A DNA stretch of 64,000 nucleotides from Casuarina equisetifolia (GCA_028551475.1 CM052362.1:5579354-5643353); one strand, 5' to 3'; positions 12,101 through 25,078 are shown, numbered from the stretch's first letter. Numbers and translations: made by a program. Notes: a model not told the origin generated them from the letters alone.

Positions 12101-15100
12101 AACCACATCATGTCACACACATATCCAGAGATGAAAACAGAGAAGGAGAAGAAGCAACCATATCATGTTACCTGGTGTTCAAAGAAAGGGTAATCCAAAT
12201 AAACATCAAAACGGCGTGCAAAAGTGACATTGGTCGGACTCCATTTGACAGAATACGTCATCTCCAATTGTCTTCCAGCAGACAATGGCTTTGGATTCTC
12301 TTGAGTGAGATTCACATGAATAATCTGCAAGAATAGAGGCTGAACTATGATCCCAGGATGAATTCTATACCCAATATAGAGTTCAAATGTGATTCGAAAA
12401 ACCATAAACCTGATCTTTGTTGTATTTGATGGAAATATTCTTATGGGTATAAAGGACATGTTTGCCATTATCACTGTTCTTATCTGGATGCAGCTCACCA
12501 ACAAAACCTGAAACATTGACGATAAACCATAAGAGAACCAATTATATGAAATCTCAAATACACAAACAAAGGTGAGCAAAATGCATACCCCATAAAGGCA
12601 GATCATCTGGACTTGTAGTCAGCATGCCAAAGGCCCAAATGAGACAAGGCACAAGAAATAAAGAATAAGAGCCCCGATACAGTAAATAATATAGAAAAAG
12701 TATCTCAAAGACAGACCAAAAAAAACAAAAGATATGCGGCAGCCTAAATACACAATAAGGCAATATGCCCTTTAGATCAACAAATCAAGATCCATGTACA
12801 ATATGCTACAAGACACACCAATTAATTTTGGATCAAGAGAGAGTCATGAATGCTTCAGTAACAATTTTCAGAGATCACAATCATGGAAATCAAACTCTTA
12901 GAAGAAGAATTATTCCACTGCTCTTCAAGGCTATGATCACCAAGAGAATTCCAAGATCACCATAATGGTAATTGCTTGTACTATTACCCAAGGCACAGAA
13001 CTTGGTAGACATACCAAAACTTTATACAAAGAAACCTAACTCATTTAGGCAATATAAAGGAACAAAAAAATACTCATAAATTTTGCATGTATTTTCTCGT
13101 AATAAAAACACAACTTTGTCTTGAGTTAATCACTATATTGATCTCCACCTGTGCCTTGCCCACCACAGATCCACCACAGAGCACTACTAGATAACTTTGC
13201 CTCCCTCCTCCGGAAGTCTATACTAATGGGCATCCCAACTAGAAAAATTAGAACCTATGAACATGTCACGCACAATTCTAGACCCTCTACAGATTTTACA
13301 TCTATTTTACAATGAATAATCCAAACCAGAAGGATGTAAAAGCAGAACATTAAAAAACACACAGAAGCACATACCCACAAAGAATTCAAACCAGTAGCTA
13401 TTCTCAATTGCATCCTTGAAATGTTTGACCTTTGCTTCATCAAGATCTATCTGACAAACAACGGTCCTTGCCACATTCTCTGTGCAACAAAAAGTCAGTA
13501 TCTACAACTAATTCAACTCAATTAAGCATTACTCCCAACTACATTAGGTCAGCAATAAACTAACCCTACATCACTAATAAACAAAGTTCAAGGGACACGA
13601 TGGAAATACATACTTCCAAAATGTATTGGGATCTGGCTATCAATAAGTTCATTTCCACCAAGTACTTCGCCAAGACCACCCCATTTGTGAGCAGGATTGC
13701 CAGGTGGACGGCAAAATGGAAGGGAGTAATAGTTATATGTTTCTTGTGGATTGTTATACGGGCCAACTTTGTTTACCCAGAGGGTAATTTGATCATCTGG
13801 TTGATACTGCAGAAGAAACAATGGGGATGAAAAGGGATTCAATAGATTTCTAAAGCAGTTCATATCCAAATGTAAATGAGACACGAGCACAAGAAAACTA
13901 TTGACTCAATTAGGAAAAGGCATTTCAATTTATCTAAACATTATGAGCAGTTCCTACAGTACACACCAAAACAAAAACGATGTACACAAAGATAGAATTT
14001 AAGAATAGTTCCAGTGCCTTTTAGAACACCGGTTTAAGAAAATATGCAATAATACTTACATCCCAATAGCTCAAATGAAAAAAAGAAAAGAAAAGAACAA
14101 AAGACTGAACAAAAAGTCTCATAATTTCTCGCCTAGAGTTACGTGCTTCTTATTCTCATTTAATACGTAAAACATCCCATGCCCCAGTGCGAGATTGAGC
14201 CTATTATTTAACCTACTGTCCCTTGCTTAGGGGAAAAGGAAATATATTCCCTTTTCAGCACCAATGGTAGTCTGTATGCATCGTGGTCAACAAGTAGATA
14301 AGAGGGTAAAAGAAAAAAGAAGAAATTATGCCTTTTATATTGAAGAAGTTCAGTAACTTCCTATAATGTACATTTCCTTTTTCTTTAACAAGAAAACATA
14401 AGAATAAGCTCAACTCCGTTAAAAAGGATTTCATAAGAGACACTTGCAATCTGATGTAGAAGGACTTCACAAGAGAATGGCATAGAAACTTGCAATCTGT
14501 TTCTTCGAGCAAAGGAAGGTGGACTCTTCTTCAAATGTAATAAAATGAACCAAAGGAAAAGGAAATCACTATCTCCAATAAGCTCAAAGCACCAAATATC
14601 TTCTTAAGCACAAGACTCAAAGCAAATAAACCAAGTTTCTCACGAGATTTTTTGATAAATTTGTGAGTATAATTTCCAGGAATTACAGGAATATCATTCC
14701 AAATCTTATGGATATCCGAAGACATCCAATTAAAATCAGATCCAACTTGTAGCACAGGGTACGCTGTCACGGAAACACAAGGTGCAGACGAGAATTCAGG
14801 GTGCTTAAAAAGCAGAAAGAATCTTTAATTTACAGGGACACATCCCACATGCAACTGTCGCCACTCTCACCATTACAACCATCAGACACAACAACCAATT
14901 CGCCGTACCCATCACTAGTAGCTCACACTCGTCCATTCAAATGATTATTACGAGACCTTCTCCAACTCTATAATACCCAGAGAGCCAATAGTGTAAAACG
15001 TTGAAGCCACCCGAGATCTAACCCCTATTCAGCAGCCTAATCACTTCTTCATTCCCAATAACATATCTCCATACGTAGACGCCTAAATAGAAGCCTCTAC

Positions 15101-15513
15101 ATAATCAAGCACATATGTGAAATGTATGCATCAAGCAATTAGGCTTAACCGAAATTGAGTGCGAAATTGAGGTAATTACATGCACTTATAAGCAGGAAAC
15201 CACTAAAACCCATATCAAAATCCGAACTTTAGTAATGAAGCAAATAAATCAAATCCTGTAGCGCAGCAATCACGAAGGCAACAGATCTGAGTCGAATCAA
15301 GTATGAAACAACAAACGCGATGGAGTCGACAAGATCTACGAGTTGAATCGGCGAGTCACGACCGGACAAGAAAGTCATTGGTAGGGCTAGGATGCAGAGC
15401 TAGAGGAAGAGAAAGAGCAGCTTTACCTTGTGATCTGACTCGGAGGCGAATGTGTAGGAGAGGAGGAGGAGAAGGAAAGCAAGAAGGCAGGGAGATCGGG
15501 CGGTCGAGGACAT
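9186..15513 (-). CDS. TMN1: Transmembrane nine superfamily protein (TMN1/EMP70/nonaspanin type)
   Basis: Nonaspanins are Golgi/endosomal membrane proteins involved in sorting of other membrane proteins. Exons, 5' to 3' on the minus strand: 15513-15427, 13806-13614, 13479-13375, 12606-12589, 12507-12410, 12324-12172, 11898-11764, 11563-11397, 11184-11090, 10955-10582, 9973-9700, 9253-9186. They total 1767 nt, 588 aa, the usual size of this subgroup. The first exon encodes a signal peptide ([18 protein letters not shown]). The lumenal domain follows ([46 protein letters not shown]). The nine C-terminal membrane spans include [41 protein letters not shown] and [16 protein letters not shown]. The C-terminus YRNIKCD carries the KxD Golgi-retention type motif common in this family. 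One exon is only 18 nt and its reading is required for the conserved DDLPLWG motif. Confidence 0.95.
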
Positions 15514-15699
15514 GGGGATCGCCGGCGAACGTCGGATCTGATGGTTCCGATTTTCTCAAAGGTCCCCTTGGACTTTCTTTGATTCGATTTCCGAAGGCCC
15601 TCCCTTTTAGAGTGTGCGGAAACTGGAAGAGTCCGATCACGTTTACTCGAAAAACCTGTTTTTGTTTTCTGTTTTCTGTTTTTTTTTTTTAATGAATTT

Positions 15700-15905
15700 C
15701 TGGTAAATCATATCTAGTGGGCGTCTTCAGGCCCAACCTTCCTGGCTTTGACCCTAATAACCCTTTTCTTTGGGCCTGACGGAGACCACTATTTTCACAA
15801 ATGGGCTGAATTGCAATCCTCAAAAACCCATCCATTCTTGGGCTAACAAACCCAAATATTTGGCCCAACCCAACGATGAATGAACGGTTCACCCTAGAGC
15901 ACCAC
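15700..15905 (-). promoter_or_regulatory. TMN1 promoter with repeated site II (TGGGCC/GGCCCA) motifs
   Basis: Upstream of the TMN1 start the sequence carries several site II-type elements: aggcccaacc near 15730, tgggcctg near 15772, and tggcccaaccc near 15860. An accctaat element near 15752 resembles the telo-box core. Site II plus telo-box promoters are typical of constitutively expressed plant genes bound by TCP factors. Housekeeping expression is an inference. Confidence 0.5.
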
Positions 15906-16181
15906 ACCCAACTTCTTTACCCAGATATTTTTCCTTGGGATAAAAAACATAACCAACAATATAATATATCTCATATTATTATATTTGAATAATTTTCCTA
16001 GGATAATTATACTAGGATGTTGAGATAATATCTAGATGGTAGTTATCTTAATATCCATATAACATAGAATCTATGCATCTTTATGTTGGACTATGGTTTC
16101 AGTATAAACATCAATAATTATGAATAAGATCAATTTATCCACCACAAATAAGTGATTAAGCACTTAGTCATACACCAAAAT

Positions 16182-16205
16182 ACACACACACACATATATA
16201 TATAT
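16182..16205 (+). repeat. (AC)n(AT)n microsatellite
   Basis: A run of AC dinucleotides passes directly into TA dinucleotides (acacacacacatatatata), in intergenic DNA. Confidence 0.85.
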
Positions 16206-16615
16206 GTATGTAAAGTGCCTTATAAGTATTGAACATCCTTCTTTTTAATGAAGTCTTTTAAAGAAAGGTGAATAGGTGCCTTCAAATATCGTAATTAGGT
16301 CAATCATTCGTTGGCAATATACTTAAGCTCATATTGCAAAGAGTATTAAATACTTAGTTCCATATCCAAAAAAATAGTACATGTAAAGTATATTATAGGC
16401 TTTGCACATGTACCTCTTAAGGACTCATAAATATATTACCTTATTGAAAACTTAAACCTACATTAGTTTTAACTAAATTTATTAAAAATAAAATAAATTA
16501 TTAATGTGTCTATAGTTCAGTAATTAATTGTTAACTATTCAAACCAAATCCTTGTTCAACACCACATATCCTGACTCTTGCTATAATTGAATACATTATC
16601 TTTCATTATCAAATC

Positions 16616-16924
16616 ATGCCTTTAAATCCTGATTGGCCGTTTGCTATCGTAGACCAAGGCGGGAATATTGACGCTCCGCTAAGCGATTTAACACCGTGGA
16701 GAATCTTGGACGGAGGAGAAAGACGGTCAGGGACGCAAATCCCCGTGCTCCTTGCGCAGCCCCACTTGCGCGACACGTCGCTTTTCAAACCACCCTCTTC
16801 CTTGCCGTGCCAAAATTCCACGCGCTCACGCGCACCTTTTGGGCGTCGACATATCTGTCCATTTGGTGCACTTGGATCTTGCCTGTCTTCTTGCATGACA
16901 AAGTTCATCGTACGACGTGAGTGA
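16616..16924 (+). other. unassigned 102-codon ATG ORF in a GC-rich island
   Basis: An uninterrupted ATG ORF (MPLNPDWPFAIVDQGG at the start, stop TGA at 16922-16924) lies inside a segment much richer in G and C, with many CpG and CACG motifs, than the flanks. I recognise no domain. The minus strand is also open here for 124 codons, which is common in GC-rich DNA, so coding status is doubtful. It could be a decayed gene end, a transposon scrap or a CpG-rich promoter-like island. Confidence 0.2.
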
Positions 16925-18192
16925 TGTTGGGTAATAACAACCTTCATCGCTATGATTATTATTTCTTTTTCGGTAAGCAACAAACTTTGTTGTTATTTAT
17001 TTATTAATCAATGTACCTAATAATAATCATGTCACCCTTACAACACGTAGCATTTACCCGTGACGTGATGGACACATGTCAATCATACCACTTTAAGACG
17101 TTATACTTCGACAATCATTAAGAATGATGTCATTTTTTTAAACAAGAAATTTCAAGGCAAACCCATGTGATTGATGGATACACTTCGACTACCAGTTTGG
17201 TGAGCTCTCAATTATATTTTGATAATAAATTTACACGTGATCAATAGGTAAGATTCGATCAATAATACCATATCAACCTACCATGTATATTGTTCATTTT
17301 TCATATCACTAAAATTGTCTTTTTATCTTTTAACCTTAATTTACTATTGTTATTATTAAGATATTAAGATAAAAAGCTTAAAGTTCAACTTAAAAATTAT
17401 TTTAAGAATGAAAATATTTCTTTTTTAAAATTTAAATAACTCTTCAAATGCACGTCTTGATAAGTGGTATTAGTAATATGAAATATATGCCCCCTTACTA
17501 TTTAATCATATTATTAGACTATCATAATATCATATTATGTGAATAATATTACGGATTTAGTCCATGAGAGTTATAAACTTAACTTTAATATTGTATTATT
17601 ATGTCAATTATTTAATCTAAAAATTAATTTAAGAAGTAAGAAATTCATTATCTTATAAACAAAACGTTTAATAGTTTATTTAGCAATATAAGATTTATTA
17701 TCAAACACATATATTATTAATGATGTATAAATACAATAAATTTACAGGGATATTAAGAAAGAAATTTAAATTTTAATATCATGTTAAAAGATATTAAAAT
17801 ATTATAAATTTTTTAAAAAATTAAACTTCATTTCAAAAAAGCTTGTAGACTATTGTCTTGCATATTACGTTTCCATGTTTTTATATATTGCAATAAAAAT
17901 CATATTTCTAATATCTCCGCACTGGTGTTGCCTTCACTTTATTGATTATATATCAGTATAGATTTTTATTGGTCACACTAATAAAAGTTTTTTATGCAGC
18001 TAAACTCCAAAAGTGCCTAACTCCAAGTATTTTCTATTAGCCATACAAATTAAAAAACGTATAACGTCAAAGAAACGGCGTCAAGTTTTTGTAACCGACC
18101 GAATATTTTTATTTGACTTAAAAGGTGTACGTTACCCAAGTAGCAACAATTGAACAGACTCTCCTTTGGCGGCGCGTGTTCCTCTCTCTTCT

Positions 18193-18225
18193 CCCCCAAC
18201 CCCCACCACCCCCCCCAAACCCCCC
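18193..18225 (+). repeat. C-run tract in the SnRK2 leader region
   Basis: C runs of 5, 5, 8 and 6 bases at 18193-18197, 18200-18204, 18209-18216 and 18220-18225 are separated by 2-4 bases. The opposite strand therefore has four G runs with short loops, the pattern of a G-quadruplex; the C strand could form an i-motif. It sits about 320 bp upstream of the SnRK2 ATG. Confidence 0.7.
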
Positions 18226-18322
18226 TCCTTCAGATAGACAGTTGCCTAAAGTTTCCAATCTTCCTCTCTATATTTGTCTGAAACCATTTCCAGATTCTTT
18301 GCTTTCCTTTACATCCGCAGAT

Positions 18323-18357
18323 TCTCTCTCTCCCTCTCTCTCTCTTTCTCTCTCTCA
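18323..18357 (+). repeat. CT-rich tract in the SnRK2 5' leader
   Basis: A near-pure CT repeat lies about 185 bp upstream of the SnRK2 start. CT/GA tracts are common near plant transcription starts and in 5' UTRs. Confidence 0.8.
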
Positions 18358-18540
18358 GTAGGATTCTGATTTTGCAGCTAATTAGGGTTTGATTTTGGAG
18401 ACCGTTGCTGTGGATTTCTCTGCTTCTTATTGAGCTGGAAGTCGTGAACTGAAGTTCGATTCTTGCTATTTTTTAGAGAGCTTGTGAAGTTAAAAATCAG
18501 GGTTGGGTGCATTACAGGGAAAAGGATAGTGAGAATATAA

Positions 18541-18612
18541 ATGGAGAAGTACGAGCTGGTAAAGGACATAGGGTCTGGGAACTTCGGAGTGGCCAGGCTT
18601 ATGCGCAACAAA

Positions 18613-18647
<35 letters not shown>

Positions 18648-21600
18648 GCGGGGACACAAGGTATTTGTCCTGACAATTCGATTTCTGTATTATGAAACTG
18701 ATACCCGGACGTCTTCGTCGCAGTCGATTTGGTTACATTTTTCATTTTGGTATAAGGTTATATATCCCTACCTCTGGTGCTTTAAAAGCAGAAGACGTTC
18801 ACAACTTGAAATCGTAATTGCAAAATTTTGTTATATGCGTGTGACACTTCTGATTACCTGTTTCTTTACTTGTTTGATTGCAGATTGATGAAAACGTGGG
18901 GAGAGAAATCATAAACCACAGATCGCTTCGCCATCCAAACATAATTCGCTTCAAGGAGGTTTGTGCTTTCTGGATGTTCGATATGTGTTTTCTTTTTGGC
19001 TTACGATGGTATGGATGGTTGTTTGTGTGTGTATTGGTATAGAAAATAAGTATGAAATGTAAGCTGGTCTAAATTGTTTTTTCCCCCCCCTTTATTCATA
19101 GGTGGTTTTGACTCCTACTCATCTCGCTATCGTCATGGAGTACGCCGCGGGTGGAGAGTTGTTTGAGAGAATTTGTGCTGCAGGAAGGTTTAGTGAAGAT
19201 GAGGTAGTTTTGCTGTTCTTGACTGATGGTAAAGATACAGTTTAAAAAATTTCTGGTTTTTTAATCATGGGTTTAGATTTTCTTTTTTGTTTCCGGAGAC
19301 TATGATGTAAAATACCAGTAGAAATTCTCTTGGACCTCCCAATATGTGTGATTTCAAAGATTTCTGTTTATTCGAGTGCCTTGCAGCAAGTGGAACTTGT
19401 TAAAATGATTTTTCTTATGAAACCAAAATTAGCAATATAGGGGAAAATGAGATAAACATCTGGATCATATGTATTTTCCCCCTTTAGTTTCCAAACAGCC
19501 AAGTCGATTACAAAATATTATAAATTATGTTGACGTGTTTTTCCTTTGCTAATTTTCAGGCCAGATATTTTTTCCAGCAGCTTATTTCTGGAGTATGCTA
19601 CTGTCATTCTATGGTAAAAGATACTAAAGGATCTGTGCTTCCTTTTGTTTTATTATCAAGTCTACAGATATTTGTAAACACACACACACACACTCACACA
19701 TGTCTTGATATGTAATCTGCCTTCTTTTCTATACGGGATTTGACTCGTCTCTGATTCCTCGTCTGAAGCAAATATGCCATAGAGACTTGAAGCTGGAGAA
19801 TACCTTGCTGGATGGAAGCCCTGCTCCACGTCTAAAGATTTGTGATTTTGGTTACTCAAAGGTTTAATTATAAACTCTGCTAAGTGTGGGAAGCTTTTCT
19901 GATCTATATTTATATTTTAAACCTCTGATTAGTTCTAGCTATGTAGTCATCTCTGCTGCATTCAAAACCCAAATCAACTGTTGGAACACCAGCATATATA
20001 GCACCTGAGGTTCTTTCTCGAAGAGAGTATGATGGGAAGGTAATGAAGATCAGTATGTTTGTTGAACTCTTGGCATTCTCTATTACTTTCTTTACATGGT
20101 TTATTTCTTTTCAGTAATCACCAATTTGGATATACTTTGTAGTTAGACTATTCATGGTTTCAAATTATTCTTAAAGACACCTTTGACAGCAGTATATTAG
20201 TTGGTTCTGATGAGTTGAAACCTTTTCAAATGGATATTTAGAAGTTTCTTTGCCTTGGTACAAATAGTGGTTTGAGTAATGGGGTTAACCTTGCACTGGT
20301 CAGCTGAAGCCTAAAAGAATGCTTATCCCTCCTTTCTCCCCCTACATTTCTTTGTTATTGTCACTCGTGTTATATGTGCTCCTCTATATGTTCTGTCTAT
20401 GAATATGAAATAGCAATTTCAGATTCTAATTTTTAAATGAAAACATGCTAACTAGTCATGGTATGATCAAGAAAGACTATCATTTTTGTAGTCAAATATT
20501 TGCTTCAGTGAGTACAGAGCTTATGCATTTAAGCTTATTCTGAAGGCAAGCTGTTAAAATCCATATTAGCCTGGGAACAACAAGAAACTTGCCCCAACTA
20601 TGTTCCACCCTCTTGCTTTGCAGATTCCATTAATTTTTAATTTTTAATTTTTTTTTGGTTTAGACGGCTGATGTGTGGTCATGTGGAGTGACTCTTTATG
20701 TTATGCTGGTGGGAGCATACCCATTTGAAGATCCACAGGACCCCAAGAATTTCAGGAAAACCATCAATGTAAGTTACTTTCATTTTGTGCATCCATGGAA
20801 TTAATGTGTTCCTTCTTTTCACAGTTTAGTAGCTTTGCCATTTCTTATGCAGCGAATAATGGCTGTGCAATACAAGATTCCAGACTATGTTCACATATCT
20901 CAAGATTGTAAACACCTCCTCTCTCGCATTTTTGTTCCAAACCCTGCAAAGGTGCGCATGAGACTACGTTGCTATTCTTTGTTTAGAATTTTGGATCTAT
21001 TTGAAAAGAAATGAATGAAAGCAAACTAACTTGCATCTGTAATCATTATGGAAAACAACTTTTGTCATTAATCAGTTGTGTTGGAAAATTGGGGTCTTAG
21101 CGGACTTATTTGCTCAGTGAAGTTATCTCTTGATTTTTTTCCTTTGCTGTTTAGAGGATCTTGGTTTACATTCTGTGAACTGAAACTAGGGAATAATGTT
21201 TTGAATCCCATTTCCCTGAGAGGTAATCATTTAAAGCCTTGAGGTGAACAGTTATTGGAAAAAAGTATGAATGTCTTGCGGTCAGTCCCTCAAATTTCAA
21301 TTTGTTTCTGTTCAATGGTACTTTGTGAATGTGGGGACTTCAAGATTTTTTTCGTGGGGTTGACATGCCTTTTCTGTTGAAGCAAGATAATCATGATTTA
21401 AAGATTGCGGGACATAGCTGGAATGTCCAGTTGTATGTTTAGAATATTAGCAAAATTATGCTTACTCAAGATTGCCCATAAGCTCTCTTATTAATAGCGT
21501 TTCCTCCCACTTTCGGAACAGATATATAGCATCCACTTTACGTTTGTAGAGAGTATAAGTAGAATGATGTGCCGTAATCATTCACACTGTCCAGCAGTTC

Positions 21601-22754
21601 AACTAGAGTTTAAATTCTGGAACCTTCTGATTGAAATAGGGTTTGATATGCAGTTTCTTTTTTGGATAATGTGTAATTTTTGAGTATCGTACCAGGTTCC
21701 TATAAAACCCCCCTTAGCAATTGCCATAATGCCATGCCACAACTATCAGACTGGTAGCCATGACAAGGATGAGTCCTGTGTGTTCTTGGAATAGAACACG
21801 ACTGGGACACTGTATAGGTTTCTTCATCATCGGCCAAGAAAATAACTGGAGAAAAACTTATAGGTTTCTTTGTTAAAGGTCAAGAAACTATCTTTCTAGG
21901 GCATCCTTCAATTCCCGTCAAGTAAATTCTTTGATGTCTGGATATTGAATGTAACGTCATGAAACTTTGTATGCTACTTATCTATTTGTGTATGCATGGA
22001 TCCTGTTCCGGTCCCTGTACCCTTAATTATGTAAATTTGATCTATGTGACCAAGTGATTTGCTTCAGCTAGTTTACGACTGCATGTGTCATACCCTTTTG
22101 GTATTTCTTCAGGGTTTCCTATAGCCGTTTTTCTGGTACATAATAATTTGCATTTCCCAGTGCACATTTAAAATCTAGATTCAGGTAATTATTTGCATAA
22201 AAAGTTTCATGTCTCAACCTTCTAAGATTTGCTTTTGGAACAATTCTTCATTTAATACATGCAACTTGAAAAAAGAAATAAGAATTGTTTTAGTTGATGG
22301 TAATGTGTATGGGGAGTAGGGCATGCATATTTGGAGTTTTAAAGATGTTGCTACCTGACAGGTGTCAGGCAGATGTAACTCCTTTCTTACATAATCTTTG
22401 CTTTCTCCTTCTCATTTTTCCCCCTATTGTCAGAGAATCACCATTAAAGAAATCAAGAGCCACCCATGGTTTTTGAAAAACTTGCCGAGGGAACTAACAG
22501 AAGCAGCTCAAGCCATGTACTACAGGAGAGAAAACCCCAGCTTTTCTCTCCAAGGCGTTGAAGATATAAAAAAAATTGTTGAAGAGGCCAAAGTTCCTCC
22601 TCCATCTTCACGGTCGATCGGAGGCTTTGGCTGGGGGGAAGAAGAAGATGGAGACAACAAAGAAGGAGAGGTTAATGCTGAGGAGGAAGAAGAGGACGAG
22701 TATGAAAAGAAAGTTAAGGAGGCACAGGCAAGTGGAGAAGTTCATGTCACTTGA
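18541..22754 (+). CDS. SnRK2: SnRK2 serine/threonine protein kinase, subgroup I (SnRK2.4/2.10 type)
   Basis: SnRK2 kinases act in osmotic and salt stress signalling; subgroup I is ABA-independent. Exons: 18541-18660, 18884-18958, 19102-19203, 19560-19613, 19769-19861, 19947-20039, 20664-20768, 20853-20951, 22434-22754. Together they make 1062 nt, 353 aa, in the classic nine-exon SnRK2 layout. Kinase features: Gly loop GSGNFGVA (11-18), Lys33 in VAMKYIE, catalytic HRDLKLEN (121-128), DFG (143-145), activation loop Ser158 in [13 protein letters not shown]. The SnRK2 box follows ([14 protein letters not shown]), then [10 protein letters not shown] and a Glu-rich acidic tail ending GEVHVT. A Glu-rich rather than Asp-rich tail marks subgroup I and lacks the ABA-specific box. 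All catalytic residues are intact. The 1.48-kb last intron is unusually long next to the others. Start chosen at the first in-frame ATG giving the conserved [11 protein letters not shown]. Confidence 0.97.
19676..19700 (+). repeat. (AC)n microsatellite in a SnRK2 intron
   Basis: A short AC dinucleotide run with one interruption, between exons 4 and 5 of the SnRK2 gene. Confidence 0.8.
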
Positions 22755-25078
22755 TGAGCAGGTTATTGCCTCTAAATATTACGAACCTAAAGAGTTTTGG
22801 TTCGTCAATATCTCCAAATTTCCTATGGTTTTGCCTTTGTATAGAAGCCAGTTTACTACTTAGGACATCGTGTTCAATAAATGCTTGTAAAGTTACAGTT
22901 TGGTGACAAGTGTCCGACTGTTATGTTGGTCTGTCCTTTCACTGTTATGCTGCACATCTCGGGATATGGACATGACTTTGTGAATTGGACTTGGGTTGAG
23001 AACTTTCGGTCTCCCCCCTCTGTTATGGGGTTTGGAAGGGACAGGTTGAGTAGTATGGTTGGCCTTAAATATAAGGGTTTTGCATGGTCTTAGGTTCTAT
23101 CAAAGAATACCAAATTCTTGTAAGATGATTTCACTCCCCATGGGGTTGTATTTACGCTGGATTGGCTCAGATCAACTAGGTGTGTCAGTGTGTTGAATAT
23201 TAATTGCAGTATGCTGAAATGCTTATGAATATGTTGATGCCTTAATGTGTTTTCCGGGACACTCATGCTTTTTCTGAATATGTTGATGCCTTAATAATGT
23301 GATTCCATGTGCTAGTGTACTGAACATGGTGTCTTGTCTTTTCTTTTCCATCTTTTTCATCAAAATGGAGAAAGATTTGGGAAAAGGTGGTGAGTAAAGT
23401 GACCAAAGGATAAAAGCACTGTCTCCATATGTATTTGTCTTCACTTTTTAATGGTATCTTGGCACCGAGAGAATTAGAAGGAATATTATCTTTTATTAAA
23501 AAAAAAAAATCTTTTGGGTGAATAATTTCTTCATATTAATTTCAATTCGTGTAATTGAATTGATTTATTCCTTCTGTTTATATTTGATATTATTGTTATA
23601 TAATCATAACGTTATATCATGTGACCTTATCAAGTGGGGTTTGGAAAGCAAAAAGGGAAAGGGGGTTCTTAGGTGCAGTTTTTGGATTTGAAGAAGTGGG
23701 TTTATGGGTGTTTGGACATTCTTGTGAAGGTTTGGGTTTAGGACGTGTAGCTCCTCGGGGGCCACTGAACAAAGAGGAAAGTCTGCCTTTTGAAGCAGTT
23801 CTTGCAGAAGATGATGACGATAGGACAGCTCCTGTTCCCACGGCTTTGCTTGATTCCTATTTTGAACTTAGCACATGGGCCGTAAAGCCCAAGACGAAGT
23901 CACTTCAGTCCGCATTATTAAAACTTCAAACGAATTCTATGCTTTGATGTGATTTCGATGCTAAATTTATGGTTAGGAAATTTGAAGATTCATTTTTATT
24001 TTTTATTCTTGACAAGGTGGCAAATTTTTGCATAAAATACAATAGCTATCTAAATAAATTACTTGACACTTTTTGTTTAAGTAAAAGTTTGAGACATATA
24101 TTGTCAATATGTCAATACTCTAGTGATGATCAATAGCCACTCAAGACCTAAGTATGACATTTGACATTCTATACCTTCAAATCCGTTTTACCTAAAAGAA
24201 TAAAATAAGAAATTATCTCTCTTTGTGATTAATATGTAATTCCAATTTAATAGTACTCTTACTATCTAGAAGAATTACAACTAATTATATTTTAATGAAA
24301 GAATGGTTGACCCCAACAGTTAATAGAATGCAATCTGTATAACAATTCATATGCTATAATGTGTAAAGTTGTCCCTTCAAATTTCGAAGGATTACCTTAA
24401 TTTTTAATCGGCCACATTTTTGCCGTACAACCCACACCGAAGATTATTCATTCAAGCAAGTTTAGAAGGTATTCATCTTTCCAATTTATCTATTTTCTTC
24501 GGATGGTTTATATTTTAAAGGTTAATTTTAGGGCCGTTGGGATTGATGCCCAAAGGTAATTTATAACGAAATGTGAATTATTAGTGTATAAATCAGTGTT
24601 ATATCTTATATCTTAAGAGAAAAAAAAATACCCAATAGATGGTTTGTTTTTGCATTCATCCTATCTACACAATTTCCAATGCCCAAAAGCAGCATCTTTC
24701 CTACAGAACTGAGCAATCAAAAAGCAGCACACACACAGTGAGTTTATATGGAAAAGCCATAAGAGTGGACGAGTAAATCAGTCAAATTCCCAAGCAAAAG
24801 CTAGATAATATCCTCATCAACAAATACATCTTCAGCAAAATGTAACATAATGATAGAATGGTCCTATCACATCAAAACTTCTTGGATGCCCCTTATTAGA
24901 AAAGGATCATTTATGAGCAAAACAGTTAATTGTGGTAAAGAAAAGTGTGGGGCGGATGCATGAGTGTCCTAACATTATTTCCTTGGGACTATGAGGGAAA
25001 GAACTTGCCTTTGGCTGCCTTCTTCGAGTTATATTGGTATGCCAAAATCTGCAGGGGGTTACACGCGGAAGCCTCATT
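22755..25078. other. convergent intergenic region between SnRK2 and TH1
   Basis: It begins with the SnRK2 3' UTR and ends with the TH1 3' UTR. A 21-base sequence is repeated about 50 bp apart (gaatatgttgatgccttaat at about 23227 and 23277). A GC-richer patch at 23620-23947, listed separately, is open on both strands without an ATG. The rest is AT-rich with no visible gene. Confidence 0.5.
23621..23947 (+). other. unexplained GC-richer open patch, possible gene relic
   Basis: The plus strand is open for about 108 codons but has no in-frame ATG before the last few codons; the minus strand is open over most of the same stretch, also without ATG. The plus reading has an acidic patch (AEDDDDRTAPVPTALLDSYF) that looks protein-like. 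I recognise no family. It may be a fragment of a lost gene or an exon of an unseen transcript. Confidence 0.2.

Larger units (their letters stand above)
15906..18124. other. intergenic region between TMN1 and SnRK2 (head to head)
   Basis: Mostly AT-rich spacer. It holds an (AC)n-(AT)n microsatellite at about 16182-16205 and a distinctly GC-richer island at about 16630-16920, which contains a 102-codon ATG ORF listed separately. No recognisable gene or RNA is seen elsewhere. Confidence 0.5.

Noticed and set aside
15303..15692. 129-codon plus-strand ORF over the TMN1 first exon
   Set aside because: It is the complement of the TMN1 signal-peptide exon and leader; low-complexity Arg/Gly composition and no family match.
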